The notes beneath the pieces are model-generated. The model ran no database searches. It was not told the DNA's origin and saw only the letters and a list, made by a program, of their open reading frames with translations. From a virus: a stretch of DNA of 45,853 nt. Below are positions 8,501-17,166 of the stretch, in pieces. The position numbers were made by a program, and so were the translations under genes. The number at the start of each line of letters is the position of its first letter. The stretch's first letter is position 1. Where the stretch lies: positions 1 through 45,853 of the IMG/VR virus record IMGVR_UViG_3300022602_000167; one strand, written 5' to 3'.

Positions 8501-10070
8501 TTCCAGGTTTTCCAGGACCACCAGCACCTCCACCAGCACCGCCAGTTAATGCATTGCCGCCAATTCCACTACTTGTGTTTTGTATACTTTGGCCACCATC
8601 ATGTCCTAATCCATATCCGTATGTACTTGCTTGTGTGCTAGTTCCAGCAACACCTGGAAGAGAATAACCGCTAGATCCGCCGCCAGATCCACCAGCACCG
8701 CCGGCTGTTCCTGTAGATCCGCCATTATAACTACCGCCACCTCCACCGCCTAAAGCGTTAAGTTGGTCAAATTGACTTGTACTACCATTACTTCCAGATG
8801 CGGTAGTAACTGAAGATCCTGCTCCTCCACCGCCTACAACTACAGTATAAGTATTTCCTGGAGTAACTGGATACATTGGACGATATACTAATCCGCCTGC
8901 TCCACCGCCACCTCCAACGTCATATCCACCACCTCCACCGCCACCTACAACTAATACTTTGATATTGTAAACGTTTGCTGGTGCTGTCCAACTAGTTGTG
9001 CCTACTGATGTAAATTGAACCACTGTGTTGTACAAGGGACGAATAATAACACAACCACTACCACCAAATCCACGACGAGGAGCGTAATTATTGTCTGAAT
9101 TATAATTATTTCCACCACCACCACCGCCTGTGCCATTGGCTCCATCTGTTCCTGAACTGTACGGATTATAGTTAGGATATTGATCATATCCACCACCACC
9201 AGAACCGCCACCACCTATACCACCTTGGCCGTAGGGTTGGTCATTGTATTGCAATGCTCCACCGCCGCCGCCAGCAAAATATGTTGGAACTCCACTTATA
9301 CTAAATGCTAGTCCAGCACCGCCTTGGCCGCCATACGAACCACTAGTGTAGTTACTATATCCGCCAGATCCGCCTGTTGTTGCTCCAAATCCAGTTTTAC
9401 CTGCACTTCCAGCGCCACCTCCACCATGACCTGGATAATTAGGAGCGGCTCCGTTAGAAGTTAGTCCTCCTGCACCCGCATTTCCATAACCAGTACCGCC
9501 ACCACTATTTCCCTGTGTGGCACTACCTCCTAAATATCCCGGGTTGGATACTGTTGAATCACGACTACCACCACCACCTGATCCACCGCTACCTCCATTG
9601 GCGCCGTAGTATCCACCATACCCGCCTCCTAGCGCAGTAATGCTATCAAACACACTGTTACCGCCAGCGGCGCCTGGACCACCGTTGGCGTTTTGTCCTA
9701 ACGGATATCCTATAAAATTAGTAGTTGTACTTGTTGAATTAATTGGATAAAGTGTACCTGTACTATAATATCCGCCATAACTAGCTCCGCCGTTTCCAAC
9801 TGTAACTGTATAACTGTTTCCCGGCACAACAGTATAGTTGCTATTATAAACAACTCCGCCGGCTCCACCACCGCCACCAGAGTGTTTACCGCCACCTCCA
9901 CCGCCACCTACTACAAGTACACTGACAGCAGTTATACCTGGAGGACAAGTCCATGTTGTTGTACCAACACTGTTGAAAACAATAGCACCTGCTGGACGAC
10001 TCTGAGTAGTACCTGCTGGTATCTGAATGTGGCTTGTTCCAGTTATTGTAGTATTCTTTAAAATTGACAT
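5589..10070 (-). CDS. Giant glycine-rich tail fibre adhesin (1493 aa)
   Basis: Probably a fibre-tip or receptor-binding protein. It contains five copies of a roughly 260-320-residue glycine-rich unit. A typical unit starts with WTCPPGITAVSVLVVGGGG, goes on GGGGGAGGVVYNSNYTVVPG then YTVTVGNGG, has several GGxGGGG stretches, and ends with a VIIRP/VIIAYE-type strand. Units begin near residues 38, 360, 640, 931 and 1197. The repeat fits the phage Gly-rich domain family, whose glycine islands form surface loops in T-even-type adhesins. Residues about 10-30 hold the IPAG..QSRP half-motif, and VGMTRFNTDFNVVEYWDG occurs after the second unit. GAGAAAG precedes the ATG. No signal peptide is seen. Long plus-strand open frames here are by-products of GGN codons. 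Confidence 0.85.
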   Translation of the reverse strand: MSILKNTTITGTSHIQIPAGTTQSRPAGAIVFNSVGTTTWTCPPGITAVSVLVVGGGGGGGKHSGGGGGAGGVVYNSNYTVVPGNSYTVTVGNGGASYGGYYSTGTLYPINSTSTTTNFIGYPLGQNANGGPGAAGGNSVFDSITALGGGYGGYYGANGGSGGSGGGGSRDSTVSNPGYLGGSATQGNSGGGTGYGNAGAGGLTSNGAAPNYPGHGGGGAGSAGKTGFGATTGGSGGYSNYTSGSYGGQGGAGLAFSISGVPTYFAGGGGGALQYNDQPYGQGGIGGGGSGGGGYDQYPNYNPYSSGTDGANGTGGGGGGNNYNSDNNYAPRRGFGGSGCVIIRPLYNTVVQFTSVGTTSWTAPANVYNIKVLVVGGGGGGGYDVGGGGGAGGLVYRPMYPVTPGNTYTVVVGGGGAGSSVTTASGSNGSTSQFDQLNALGGGGGGSYNGGSTGTAGGAGGSGGGSSGYSLPGVAGTSTQASTYGYGLGHDGGQSIQNTSSGIGGNALTGGAGGGAGGPGKPGIAISNSVGVIPGGAGMSIDITGFPVIYAAGGAAHADNQGAAANGAANTGNGGEGGGVPNTGGNGGSGVVIIAYESTPTVGMTRFNTDFNVVEYWDGLGWSTHDPRKNYAVGGQVETINGYRLHSYNGPGTFTPMYNGVVELLLVAGGGGGGANGVAGAGMSGGGGGGVISIDTFPVYAGTCYNVYVGQGGWGARHGIPNFYQIGTEGENSRFGNLVAIGGGKGGGYSRQLSGAGGSGGGGTTGEPALGTSGPPAPGVYGQGYAGGNGQIANPWLSGGGGGAGGTGGSATGGAAANGGGGLSHAINFLPIPYAGGGGGGTYNVWNGSSGFGGGYGTGTIGAGFYSLANFRTGGDSALGNGSPGIDGFGGGGGGGGTQGGNFGDGGRGGSGVCYVRYRTLADDSCQAFYGSDVWTCPPGVTSVQALIVAGGGAGGHNAAPNNIAGGGGGAGGIIYNSNITVIPGKTYPVVVGYGGIQQNGGSAPGSGSNSSAFGLTALGGGYGMYWNGSAYQAAVTGGSGGGGGYSQTVGANSTQNPYGGTATGFGSRGGNGTSAGSYASAGGGGASVQGQTYQSGSWGGKGGDGLEFGITGVLKYYGGGGGGSTGAQPNNAATSGFGGLGGGGKGSSYTHGQDAVPGTGGGGGGAGGDRGSPYLVGYGGNGASGCVIIRWDPPATSTSYTANILVVAGGGGGGAGNAYGYEAGGGGAGGVVYKASYNLYPGHTYNVVVGTGGTGAGPVAVNTAIPGQNGRGSQFGPIFAVGGGGGGSGGMGGSAGGSGGGAGYSGGQIEGNLRQYGGLAVSGQGYPGGQNRVSNAPYSDGGNAGGGGGGAGGAGGSYAVGGASGPTGQGYGGPGVSYSISGSAVIYGAGGCGANASGTPTNGGAYNGAGTNPTIGGAAVNGTGSGGGGGGGGPNGIGGQGATGIVIVSYAGTQRALGGVVTSSGGNTIHTFTATLDSGGTTYSNGYYTFTA

Positions 10071-10088
10071 GCTATTTCTTTCTCGCTA

Positions 10089-13000
10089 TTATTGATTTAT
10101 AAAATATCTTATGATTGCAATTCCGTTGCCGCCAGCAGATCCGTTATTACCTTGACATCCGCCTCCACCGCCACCACCAGTATTAGTTGATCCTGCAATA
10201 CCAGTTGCTGGAAATAATGTTGTAGCTTGTGTTTGTCCGCCAGCACCACCGCCACCAATACCGCCATATCCACTAACTGCTGGCCAGCTTGGTCCAGCAT
10301 TAGAACTAGATCCACCACCACCACCACCGGCAAAGAATTGCAAATATCCAGTCATAGTCGAAGCATAACCAGGACCTCCCCATGCACTTTGACTACTTAT
10401 TAGTGTTAGGCTACCGGTATTTTGATTAAAACCAATTCCGCCACCACCACCACCACCACCGCCGACATAAGCAGTACGGCCGCCTTGGCCTCCATAATAT
10501 CCTTGACCTTGATAACCAGAGTTTGCAGATACACTTGGATCAATAGCACTACCGCCACCTGATCCGCCAGCACATCCATTATCTGGATTGCCAGAGTCAG
10601 ATCCGCCGCCACCACCTCCGTATGCTGTTAACACATCAAATGTTGTGTTGCCGCCGTTAAATCCTGCACCGTTAGAACTACCGCTTACGGGGGTCGACCC
10701 TGCAGAAGTACCATTTGATCCAGCCCCACCAGCGCCAATTGTAATAGCATAGTTAGTTCCAGGAGTAACTGGATAGTTTGGATGATAGATAACTCCACCA
10801 CCTCCACCTCCACCTCCAAAACTATTACCTCCACCACCTCCACCACCAACAAGTAATATTTCTATATTAGAAACTTTTGCTGGGCAATGCCACATGGTTG
10901 CACCATTTGTACTATCGTAAGTAAATTGTTCTACTACAGGTATAGGATCATTTGGTGGAGCCGGATATCTGACAATAACAATACCCTTTCCTCCCGGACC
11001 ACCGGGAGCACCCATATCGGTTCCAGGCCCAGGTTCTCCAGCACCACCGCCACCACTTCCTGTGTAATCTAAACCATTAAATCCTTGCACACCTGTAGGA
11101 TAACCGCCAAAACTTCCGCCTGCTCCGCCACCACCGGCACCACCAGATCCGCCATTATTAGCTGAAGCAAATGCTCCTGCGCCGCCGCCAGCACCATAAT
11201 ATGCTATTGTACCGCTAATGCTATATGATATTCCTTGGCCACCAGCGCCGCCGTTTGTTCCGTTAGCTCCTGCACTGCCTGCGCCACCACCGCCACCTCC
11301 ACGGTATATAGGCTGACCTAAACTATGTGATCCTCCAGGATTTCCTTGTAAACCATAAAATAATGGAACACCGCCTTCGAAAGAAGCATTAGCCGCACTT
11401 GGACCACCTTGCCAGCCACCGCCACCGCCGGAGCCGCCCCAACCTGCTGGGCCAGTTCCGTATGTACTAGTTATTGATTGAGAGCCTACTTCATTACCAC
11501 TTCCACCGCCAAATCCTACCAACGGTCCAAAATAGCTATTGCTACCAGTGCTGCCTTTCATGTCAGAAGTAATGTTTGCTTGAATAGAACCTCGGCCGCC
11601 AAAGCCACCAAATCCAACTACTACGGGTATTGATACTCCTGCAGATACAGGAAAGTTTCTATAGAAGTTAACTCCGCCTCCGCCTCCGCCGCCTGATCCG
11701 CCGCCGTTACCCCAACCGCCGCCTCCGCCGCCTCCGCCACCAACGACTAGTACTTCAACGTTGCCGCCGTAAGCCGGTGTAAAATATTCTGGAGCATTAC
11801 TTGTACCTTTTAAGAAATAATGAACTCTAAAGCCTTGTTGCCATGCTACCAGTCCGCCAGCCGCATTATTATAAGAAGATAATTGTGGTTGTGTTGTTTG
11901 TGGTGTCCATACATTTCCATCCCAGTACTCAAGTTTTTGTGAGTCTGAATTGATACGTGTCATACCTGCATAAATTGTACCAGTATAATAACGAAGGATC
12001 ACAATACCACTTCCGCCGGCTCCGCCATTTCCAGAACCGCCGCCGCCACCACCGCCTGTATTTGGAACACCACTAGGTGCAGTTGTTGCGGCTGTTAAGT
12101 TTGTATTACTGCCGCTTGCGCCACCGCCAATACCACCCATACCCCAGTATGAACCTGTATTACTTGCGGCTCCACCACCGCCACCATACCACTGAACAGT
12201 TCCAGTAATACTATTTTTTATTCCGGGGCCGCCATAACCATAAACAGTTGAATTACTGGTCCAACCGTTGGCATTTGGATTAGCCGCAGTACCGGGACCA
12301 CCAGGACCACCTGCTCCACCGCCACCGCTTGCACCTGAATAATCGTATGCTCCAGCAGTTACGTTAGCTGCCACTCCACCATCGCTTCCTTGACCTGTTG
12401 TTCCGCGAACAGCAGTACTAGCACCAGTCGAACTTCCGCCACCTGAACCGCCTGTATTACCTAAATAGTTATTGACACTCCAACTTCCGCCTGCACCACC
12501 GCCGACAGCAACTAATGTGTCAAATTGGCTTTGTCCGCCATTAGTACCAATTGTGTTAGGACTTCCAGCTGTTCCGCCATTTCCGCCAGCGCCAACAACA
12601 ACCGTATAACTATTTCCAGCGGTAACTGCATAACTAGTGCTGTATATAACGCCACCAGCGCCACCACCACCACCAACATCAGAACCACCGCCACCACCAC
12701 CGGCAACAACAAGTGCTTCAACTTGTGTTACACCTGTGGGTGCAGTCCAGCTGGTTGTACCAACTGTAGTAAATGATTGAACTACTAAACCGGGAGCAAA
12801 ACTAATAATAACAATACCGCTACCGCCAGATCCAGCAGTAGCATTGGTATATGACCCGCCTCCACCGCCGCCAGTGTTTGGTAATCCGTTAAATCCAACT
12901 CCGTTAGTATAGTAATTGCCGTGTGTACTTCCATCGCCACCTCCGCCGGGGCCTCCGCGACCAGTTTGATAACTGTTATCGCGTGTGGCACCACCACCGC

Positions 13001-13625
13001 CGCCGCCGTAGAATGTTGGAACTCCGCTAACAGAATACAATGCACCAATTCCGCCGTTGCCGCCACTTTGGCTATAAGTTGGATCGCCAGGACCACCTGC
13101 TCCACCACCACCGCCACTTGCATATCCGCTTGCAGTATTATTGCCCTGACCACCAGCAAACCCTTGACCAGCTGGACTTGCTGATCCGCCGGCTATTGTG
13201 GATGTAGCACCTGATCCGCCGCCACCTGATCCACCAGAACCACCAGCACCACTGGCAGCTCCATAACCACCGCCGTATGCAGTGATAGCATCAAATACAC
13301 TATTGTTGCCAACTGTTCCGTTTGCACCACCAGTGCCACCAGATCCGCCTGCACCTACTGTAACTGTATAACTTTGTCCAGGAGTAACCGTGTAATTTGA
13401 ATTCCAAACTACACCGCCTGCGCCACCTCCGCCTCCGCCAGATCCTCCGCCGCCGCCTCCGCCGACTACTAGTACTTGAACACTAGTAACACCTGCGGGT
13501 GCAGTCCAACTTGTTGTACCAACTGTGGTAAACGATACTGGGCCTGTTAGTCGTTGAGCATTATTACCTACAGGCATCTGTAGGTATCCCACATCATTAA
13601 TTGTTAACTGTTGAAATGTTGACAT
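10089..13625 (-). CDS. Glycine-rich tail fibre adhesin (1178 aa)
   Basis: A paralogue of the neighbouring 1493-residue adhesin, with four glycine-rich units. These start at about residues 38 (WTAPAGVTSVQVLVVGG), 290 (WTAPTGVTQVEALVVAGG), 618 (VEVLVVGGGG) and 908 (WHCPAKVSNIEILLVGG). Between units two and three lies AGMTRINSDSQKLEYWDGNVW, the same short motif as in its paralogue. The N-terminus has YLQMPVGNNAQRLTG, the matching half-motif. The first unit is closest to the consensus. The ATG directly abuts the stop codon of the upstream gene (TAAATG), implying translational coupling; a weak Shine-Dalgarno would lie inside that gene's end. Likely role: host-surface binding. Confidence 0.85.
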   Translation of the reverse strand: MSTFQQLTINDVGYLQMPVGNNAQRLTGPVSFTTVGTTSWTAPAGVTSVQVLVVGGGGGGGSGGGGGGAGGVVWNSNYTVTPGQSYTVTVGAGGSGGTGGANGTVGNNSVFDAITAYGGGYGAASGAGGSGGSGGGGSGATSTIAGGSASPAGQGFAGGQGNNTASGYASGGGGGAGGPGDPTYSQSGGNGGIGALYSVSGVPTFYGGGGGGATRDNSYQTGRGGPGGGGDGSTHGNYYTNGVGFNGLPNTGGGGGGSYTNATAGSGGSGIVIISFAPGLVVQSFTTVGTTSWTAPTGVTQVEALVVAGGGGGGSDVGGGGGAGGVIYSTSYAVTAGNSYTVVVGAGGNGGTAGSPNTIGTNGGQSQFDTLVAVGGGAGGSWSVNNYLGNTGGSGGGSSTGASTAVRGTTGQGSDGGVAANVTAGAYDYSGASGGGGAGGPGGPGTAANPNANGWTSNSTVYGYGGPGIKNSITGTVQWYGGGGGAASNTGSYWGMGGIGGGASGSNTNLTAATTAPSGVPNTGGGGGGGSGNGGAGGSGIVILRYYTGTIYAGMTRINSDSQKLEYWDGNVWTPQTTQPQLSSYNNAAGGLVAWQQGFRVHYFLKGTSNAPEYFTPAYGGNVEVLVVGGGGGGGGGWGNGGGSGGGGGGGVNFYRNFPVSAGVSIPVVVGFGGFGGRGSIQANITSDMKGSTGSNSYFGPLVGFGGGSGNEVGSQSITSTYGTGPAGWGGSGGGGGWQGGPSAANASFEGGVPLFYGLQGNPGGSHSLGQPIYRGGGGGGAGSAGANGTNGGAGGQGISYSISGTIAYYGAGGGAGAFASANNGGSGGAGGGGAGGSFGGYPTGVQGFNGLDYTGSGGGGAGEPGPGTDMGAPGGPGGKGIVIVRYPAPPNDPIPVVEQFTYDSTNGATMWHCPAKVSNIEILLVGGGGGGGNSFGGGGGGGGVIYHPNYPVTPGTNYAITIGAGGAGSNGTSAGSTPVSGSSNGAGFNGGNTTFDVLTAYGGGGGGSDSGNPDNGCAGGSGGGSAIDPSVSANSGYQGQGYYGGQGGRTAYVGGGGGGGGGIGFNQNTGSLTLISSQSAWGGPGYASTMTGYLQFFAGGGGGGSSSNAGPSWPAVSGYGGIGGGGAGGQTQATTLFPATGIAGSTNTGGGGGGGCQGNNGSAGGNGIAIIRYFINQ

Positions 13626-15794
13626 TTAGAATTTGTACCTTGGTTTAAGTGCCGCATAACTTGCGTAAATTTCGTCTGGATTAAGTGTTCTATTGTACAC
13701 ACGAGCAACAGCCATTTCACCTTTAAGGTACAAGCCGCCGCCTGGAAATCTCATTCCCAAATACAAATTATTACCACCTAGCAAACCGGCGCTGAACGAA
13801 CCGGTACTGCTTGTCCCGCTTTCGCCTTTATATTGACGAGTAGAACTAGTACCGCTTGGTTCATTTCTATCCCCTGTTCCAGCAAGAACTCCATTTGTAT
13901 ATAGTCTTTCGTGCGGACCTTGTAGTGTCCAAGCGATAAAATACCATTGTCCTGGAACAAATTGTCCGTAATTTAAAGGACCGCTAATGCCTTCATCATA
14001 GTTTCCATATCCATTACTACCAGCAGTTGGAGCTCCGCGAGCAGTATATGTATGTGCGCCGCCGCCCGGATAAATTCCTAATTCATATTCTAAATAGTGT
14101 TTACCAAATAGTGCTTGACGTCCTGCAAAACCGATATCATTTTGATAGCTATCAATCTTAAACACACTGATTAATGTTATATTATAGTCCATTTGCAAAC
14201 TGGTACTATTGAGAATTTGTCCGTAAGTACTGCCAGTTCCGTCAAAATATAATGATTGTCTAGCTGTTTGATAAGTTCCTTGTAGATATGCATTATTATT
14301 GTATCCACTTAGGTCAAATGCCACTGATGTAAAATCTAATGTATAAGTATTGGTATTTGCCGGAGTAGTTCCGTAGCTTTGTATATTATCTACAGTAAAA
14401 AATACTAAGTTAACTTCAAATCCGGTAGGATCTACCAGCATAATACGACTTACTTGAGGATGCTGTGTTGTTACTGCTGTGCCACATACATAGCGCCAGT
14501 ATCTATGATTACCATAACTGCCGCCGCCGCCAGATCCTTGACTAATACCATGTACAGCATTATTACTCATTACACCAGTCCATGCTGTGGTCCAAGTGCT
14601 GTTATCATCGCTGTATTGTACTGTATAGTTAGCGGCATAAGTAGTACCATTTTGGTTAACACTATAAATTCTAGCATATTGAAATGTTCTACTGAAACTA
14701 TAACTTCTAGTATCATAGCAATCGATATTAACTACTAGACCTGTTTGATCAACATTATCAAAACGCCATTTACTAGTTGTTCCTGCTACAGCCGGATGTG
14801 TATTTGTTACGGGTAAGAATGGTTCTATAGCATTAAAGTTGCTGTTGTAACGTAGCATTCCATTACTAGGAGTTGTGTAGCCGCTTGGTTGAGCATAACT
14901 TAATATCACACACCCACTGGCACCATTGCCAGCTCGATATGTTCCATTTACATACAAGTCAGCAGATGCGCCGCCACCGCCACCTGTGCCATATTGTGCA
15001 TCAATTAATGGTGAAGCCACATAATTACCGCCAGTTTGTGAACTTACTCCATTTCCACCACCACCTGCGCCACCGCTCAAATCGCCAGCACGAGCTCCGC
15101 CGCCGCCACCTGCATAATATTTAGATACACCTGTAATACTGTACGCAAGACCTGCACCACCATATCCCGGATTTGTGCCTGCTGTGCCTGCTGTGCCTGC
15201 TGTGCCTGCACCACCACCACCACCACCAATCGTTTGATATGCTGAATTAGATAAACCGCCTGCATTACCAAATCCGCCAGAACCGCTACTAGGTTGAGTA
15301 GCACTTCCACCGCTACCTGCACTAGAAGAACCCGGGCCTTTCTGTGCTCCGCCACCGCCTGATCCGCCCGACCATCCGTTGCCGGCAGCGCCGCTATTTG
15401 AATATGCTCCACCACCTCCGCCACCTAATGCAGTAAGTGTAGCAAATGTACTATTAGTTCCACTACAAGCATTAAAAGGACCAGATTGACTATCGCCAAG
15501 CCAGCCCTGGCCGCCAAGGCCTACATATACGTTGTATGTATTTCCTGGAGTAACTGTGTAGTTTGAATTGTAAACAAGTCCGCCAGCGCCACCTCCGCCG
15601 CCCCAACGGCCTCCACCACCGCCACCGCCGACTACTAAGACTGCTACACTAGTAACGCCTGCTGGACAAGTCCACTGTGTTCCGCCTGGAGTATTAAAGT
15701 TAACTACAACTGTACCGGGACGTTGAATATCCACTCCAGCGGGTAACTTAAAATAACCAGTATCTAAGATCGTGGTATTTTTTAAAGTTGCCAT
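13626..15794 (-). CDS. Fibre protein: Gly-rich unit, middle domain and LamG-like end
   Basis: 722 residues in three parts. Residues about 8-310 begin with YFKLPAGVDIQRPG and hold one glycine-rich unit (WTCPAGVTSVAVLVVGGGG...). Residues about 318-475 start with NGMLRYNSNFNAIEPF, then a beta-rich domain containing FSRTFQYARIYSVNQNG and YTVQYSDDNSTWTTAW, which looks like a discoidin/F5-8-type fold. From about residue 488 the protein resembles a LamG/concanavalin-like jelly roll: QSLYFDGTGS, NITLISVFKI, GQWYFIAWTLQG, LYTNGVLAGTG and the ending KGEMAVARVYNRTLNPDEI. LamG domains bind sugars or proteins, so this is a good candidate for a receptor-binding tip. It contains a short in-frame AGT tandem repeat. 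The stop abuts the next ATG. Confidence 0.85.
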   Translation of the reverse strand: MATLKNTTILDTGYFKLPAGVDIQRPGTVVVNFNTPGGTQWTCPAGVTSVAVLVVGGGGGGGRWGGGGGAGGLVYNSNYTVTPGNTYNVYVGLGGQGWLGDSQSGPFNACSGTNSTFATLTALGGGGGGAYSNSGAAGNGWSGGSGGGGAQKGPGSSSAGSGGSATQPSSGSGGFGNAGGLSNSAYQTIGGGGGGAGTAGTAGTAGTNPGYGGAGLAYSITGVSKYYAGGGGGARAGDLSGGAGGGGNGVSSQTGGNYVASPLIDAQYGTGGGGGASADLYVNGTYRAGNGASGCVILSYAQPSGYTTPSNGMLRYNSNFNAIEPFLPVTNTHPAVAGTTSKWRFDNVDQTGLVVNIDCYDTRSYSFSRTFQYARIYSVNQNGTTYAANYTVQYSDDNSTWTTAWTGVMSNNAVHGISQGSGGGGSYGNHRYWRYVCGTAVTTQHPQVSRIMLVDPTGFEVNLVFFTVDNIQSYGTTPANTNTYTLDFTSVAFDLSGYNNNAYLQGTYQTARQSLYFDGTGSTYGQILNSTSLQMDYNITLISVFKIDSYQNDIGFAGRQALFGKHYLEYELGIYPGGGAHTYTARGAPTAGSNGYGNYDEGISGPLNYGQFVPGQWYFIAWTLQGPHERLYTNGVLAGTGDRNEPSGTSSTRQYKGESGTSSTGSFSAGLLGGNNLYLGMRFPGGGLYLKGEMAVARVYNRTLNPDEIYASYAALKPRYKF
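15174..15209 (-). repeat. Four tandem 9-bp repeats coding Ala-Gly-Thr
   Basis: The plus-strand unit TGTGCCTGC occurs four times without a mismatch and codes for (AGT)n in a glycine-rich unit, just after GGGG. Copy-number change keeps the frame, so it could alter loop length. Confidence 0.9.
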
Positions 15795-15797
15795 AGT

Positions 15798-16766
15798 TTA
15801 CTTTCTACCTTTAGTTTTTTTATTACCCTTTAGTTCATCAATTTCTGATTGAAGTGTTTTAATACACTCGATCAAATAAGCACTTACTTTGGTATAATGA
15901 ATTCCGTAAGGTTTTCCTTTTTCATCTAAAGCTACTAAATCTGGAGCATGTTTATAAACTTCCTCAGCAATTAAACCAGCTTCGTGTTTTTTAGTATCTT
16001 TACGATCGTATGTAACACCTGTTAATTTTAATATTGATTCTAGTGCGCCAGCAATAGGATTAACATTTTCTTTAAATGCTATACTAGATGTTTCAACTAG
16101 ACCAACAGTATACAATGTACCAGCAATACCAACACCGCCTTTGAACAAAGTACTTTGCCCAGTTGTAGCACTACTACCTTGTAGTGTATTGTTATTTGTC
16201 AATATACCACTAGTGTTTAAGTTAACACTGATAAAATTTCCTGTTTGAGGAGTAGTGCCGCCAATAGTAACGTTGTCAATAGTTCCCACTACACTAGTGG
16301 GTGCTACAGTTAAACCGCCTGTTGGGCTAATTGTTACAGCCGCTCCAGATGGGCTTAGTGTAATTGCATTACTAGTTGTAGCTGTAAGGCCACCACTTAA
16401 TGTTACTAATCCACTAAATGCACCTGTTGTTGCATTTAAAGCGCCGCCAGCGGCACCTAATACTACATAGTTTACTCCGTCTGAACCTACTGATACAGTA
16501 GATCCTGCTGATAGTGATAAGTTAGCTGTTCCGCTTCCTCCAGATCCTTTAAATTGACCTGATGGAGTTGTTAGTGTTACAACGCCGGAGGTATTATTAT
16601 AAAATGTCTGAGTCAGACCATAAAATAATGTCGGGTCCGGAATTGTAACAGTATACGGTGCTGTACCAGTGAACTCTGTCAACACACCCGAATTAGGTGT
16701 TGAAATTGTAGCTGTAGTCGTAATCGCTGTTAAGTTCGTCGCCGCTACGGTGTTATAACGTGCCAT
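15798..16766 (-). CDS. Fibre protein with C-terminal S74-type intramolecular chaperone
   Basis: 322 residues. The N-terminal two thirds are beta-rich, Ser/Thr/Gly-rich fibre repeats (GLVTLSGGLTATTSNAI..., TIGGTTPQTGNFI). The last 96 residues fit the peptidase S74 / endosialidase chaperone domain: SSIAFKENVNPI at 227-238, then AGLIAEEVYKHAPDLV, YTKVSAYLIECIKTLQ and a lysine-rich end. In this family the domain trimerises the fibre and then cuts itself off with a Ser-Lys dyad spaced as SxxxxK. S227 and K232 have that spacing, although the usual Asp and Arg between them are absent (SSIAFK against SDxRxK). Self-cleavage is therefore plausible but not certain. The weak Shine-Dalgarno reads AGAGAGA. 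Its stop is 3 nt from the next ATG. Confidence 0.82.
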   Translation of the reverse strand: MARYNTVAATNLTAITTTATISTPNSGVLTEFTGTAPYTVTIPDPTLFYGLTQTFYNNTSGVVTLTTPSGQFKGSGGSGTANLSLSAGSTVSVGSDGVNYVVLGAAGGALNATTGAFSGLVTLSGGLTATTSNAITLSPSGAAVTISPTGGLTVAPTSVVGTIDNVTIGGTTPQTGNFISVNLNTSGILTNNNTLQGSSATTGQSTLFKGGVGIAGTLYTVGLVETSSIAFKENVNPIAGALESILKLTGVTYDRKDTKKHEAGLIAEEVYKHAPDLVALDEKGKPYGIHYTKVSAYLIECIKTLQSEIDELKGNKKTKGRK

Positions 16767-16788
16767 ATTTTTATCTCTCTTATACTAA

Positions 16789-17142
16789 TTATGATGTTGA
16801 AGTTTCAATGCCGTAAACAACTACGTTTACGCAACTACCAAGAGTACCTACACCAGCTGTTGCGGTACTGTTACTGGTATAACAAACAACTTGAGCTCCT
16901 GCACCAGCTACTAATCCAGTACGTTCAAACACACCGTTACCAATAATTGTTGTACCGTATTCGATATATTCGTTAGCGGCTGGTGTACTTGTTGTAGCAA
17001 TAGCTAAACGTATTGTCACTGCGGTTGTTTGAGTGTTTGTAAAACTTACGTTGAACACTGCATAACTACCAACTGGTACAGTATATACTGTAGCAAGTGT
17101 TGTTGTAGATAAGCTATATGCTCCTAATCTTCCTGTTGCCAT
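16789..17142 (-). CDS. Small beta-rich virion protein
   Basis: 117 residues with GGAGAA before the ATG. The sequence alternates strands (LATVYTVPVGSYAVFNVSF, TAVTIRLAIATTS, GVFERTGLVAGAGAQVVCY, CVNVVVYGIE) and has no helix-rich or membrane segment. The layout resembles small beta-sandwich proteins coded beside fibres in marine T4-like phages, and it resembles the proteins at 35901 and 40149. A role as fibre or baseplate decoration is inferred from position. It is probably coupled to the giant fibre gene that lies downstream. Confidence 0.7.
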   Translation of the reverse strand: MATGRLGAYSLSTTTLATVYTVPVGSYAVFNVSFTNTQTTAVTIRLAIATTSTPAANEYIEYGTTIIGNGVFERTGLVAGAGAQVVCYTSNSTATAGVGTLGSCVNVVVYGIETSTS

Positions 17143-17166
17143 GTTTATTTCTCCAAAATTTTATGT

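Noticed and set aside
5696-9907. Many open frames on both strands inside the glycine-rich genes
   Set aside because: They come from GGN-rich codons, which leave CC/GG-rich alternative frames without stops. They have no Shine-Dalgarno and low-complexity translations.
12461-12467. Plus-strand CTAAATA as a late promoter (also at 44120-44126 and other in-gene places)
   Set aside because: These copies lie inside minus-strand coding sequence with no plus-strand gene after them; AT-rich DNA yields this string by chance.
5589-15794. Collagen-like proteins
   Set aside because: The glycine-rich stretches are runs of GGGG and GGxGG, not Gly-X-Y triplets.
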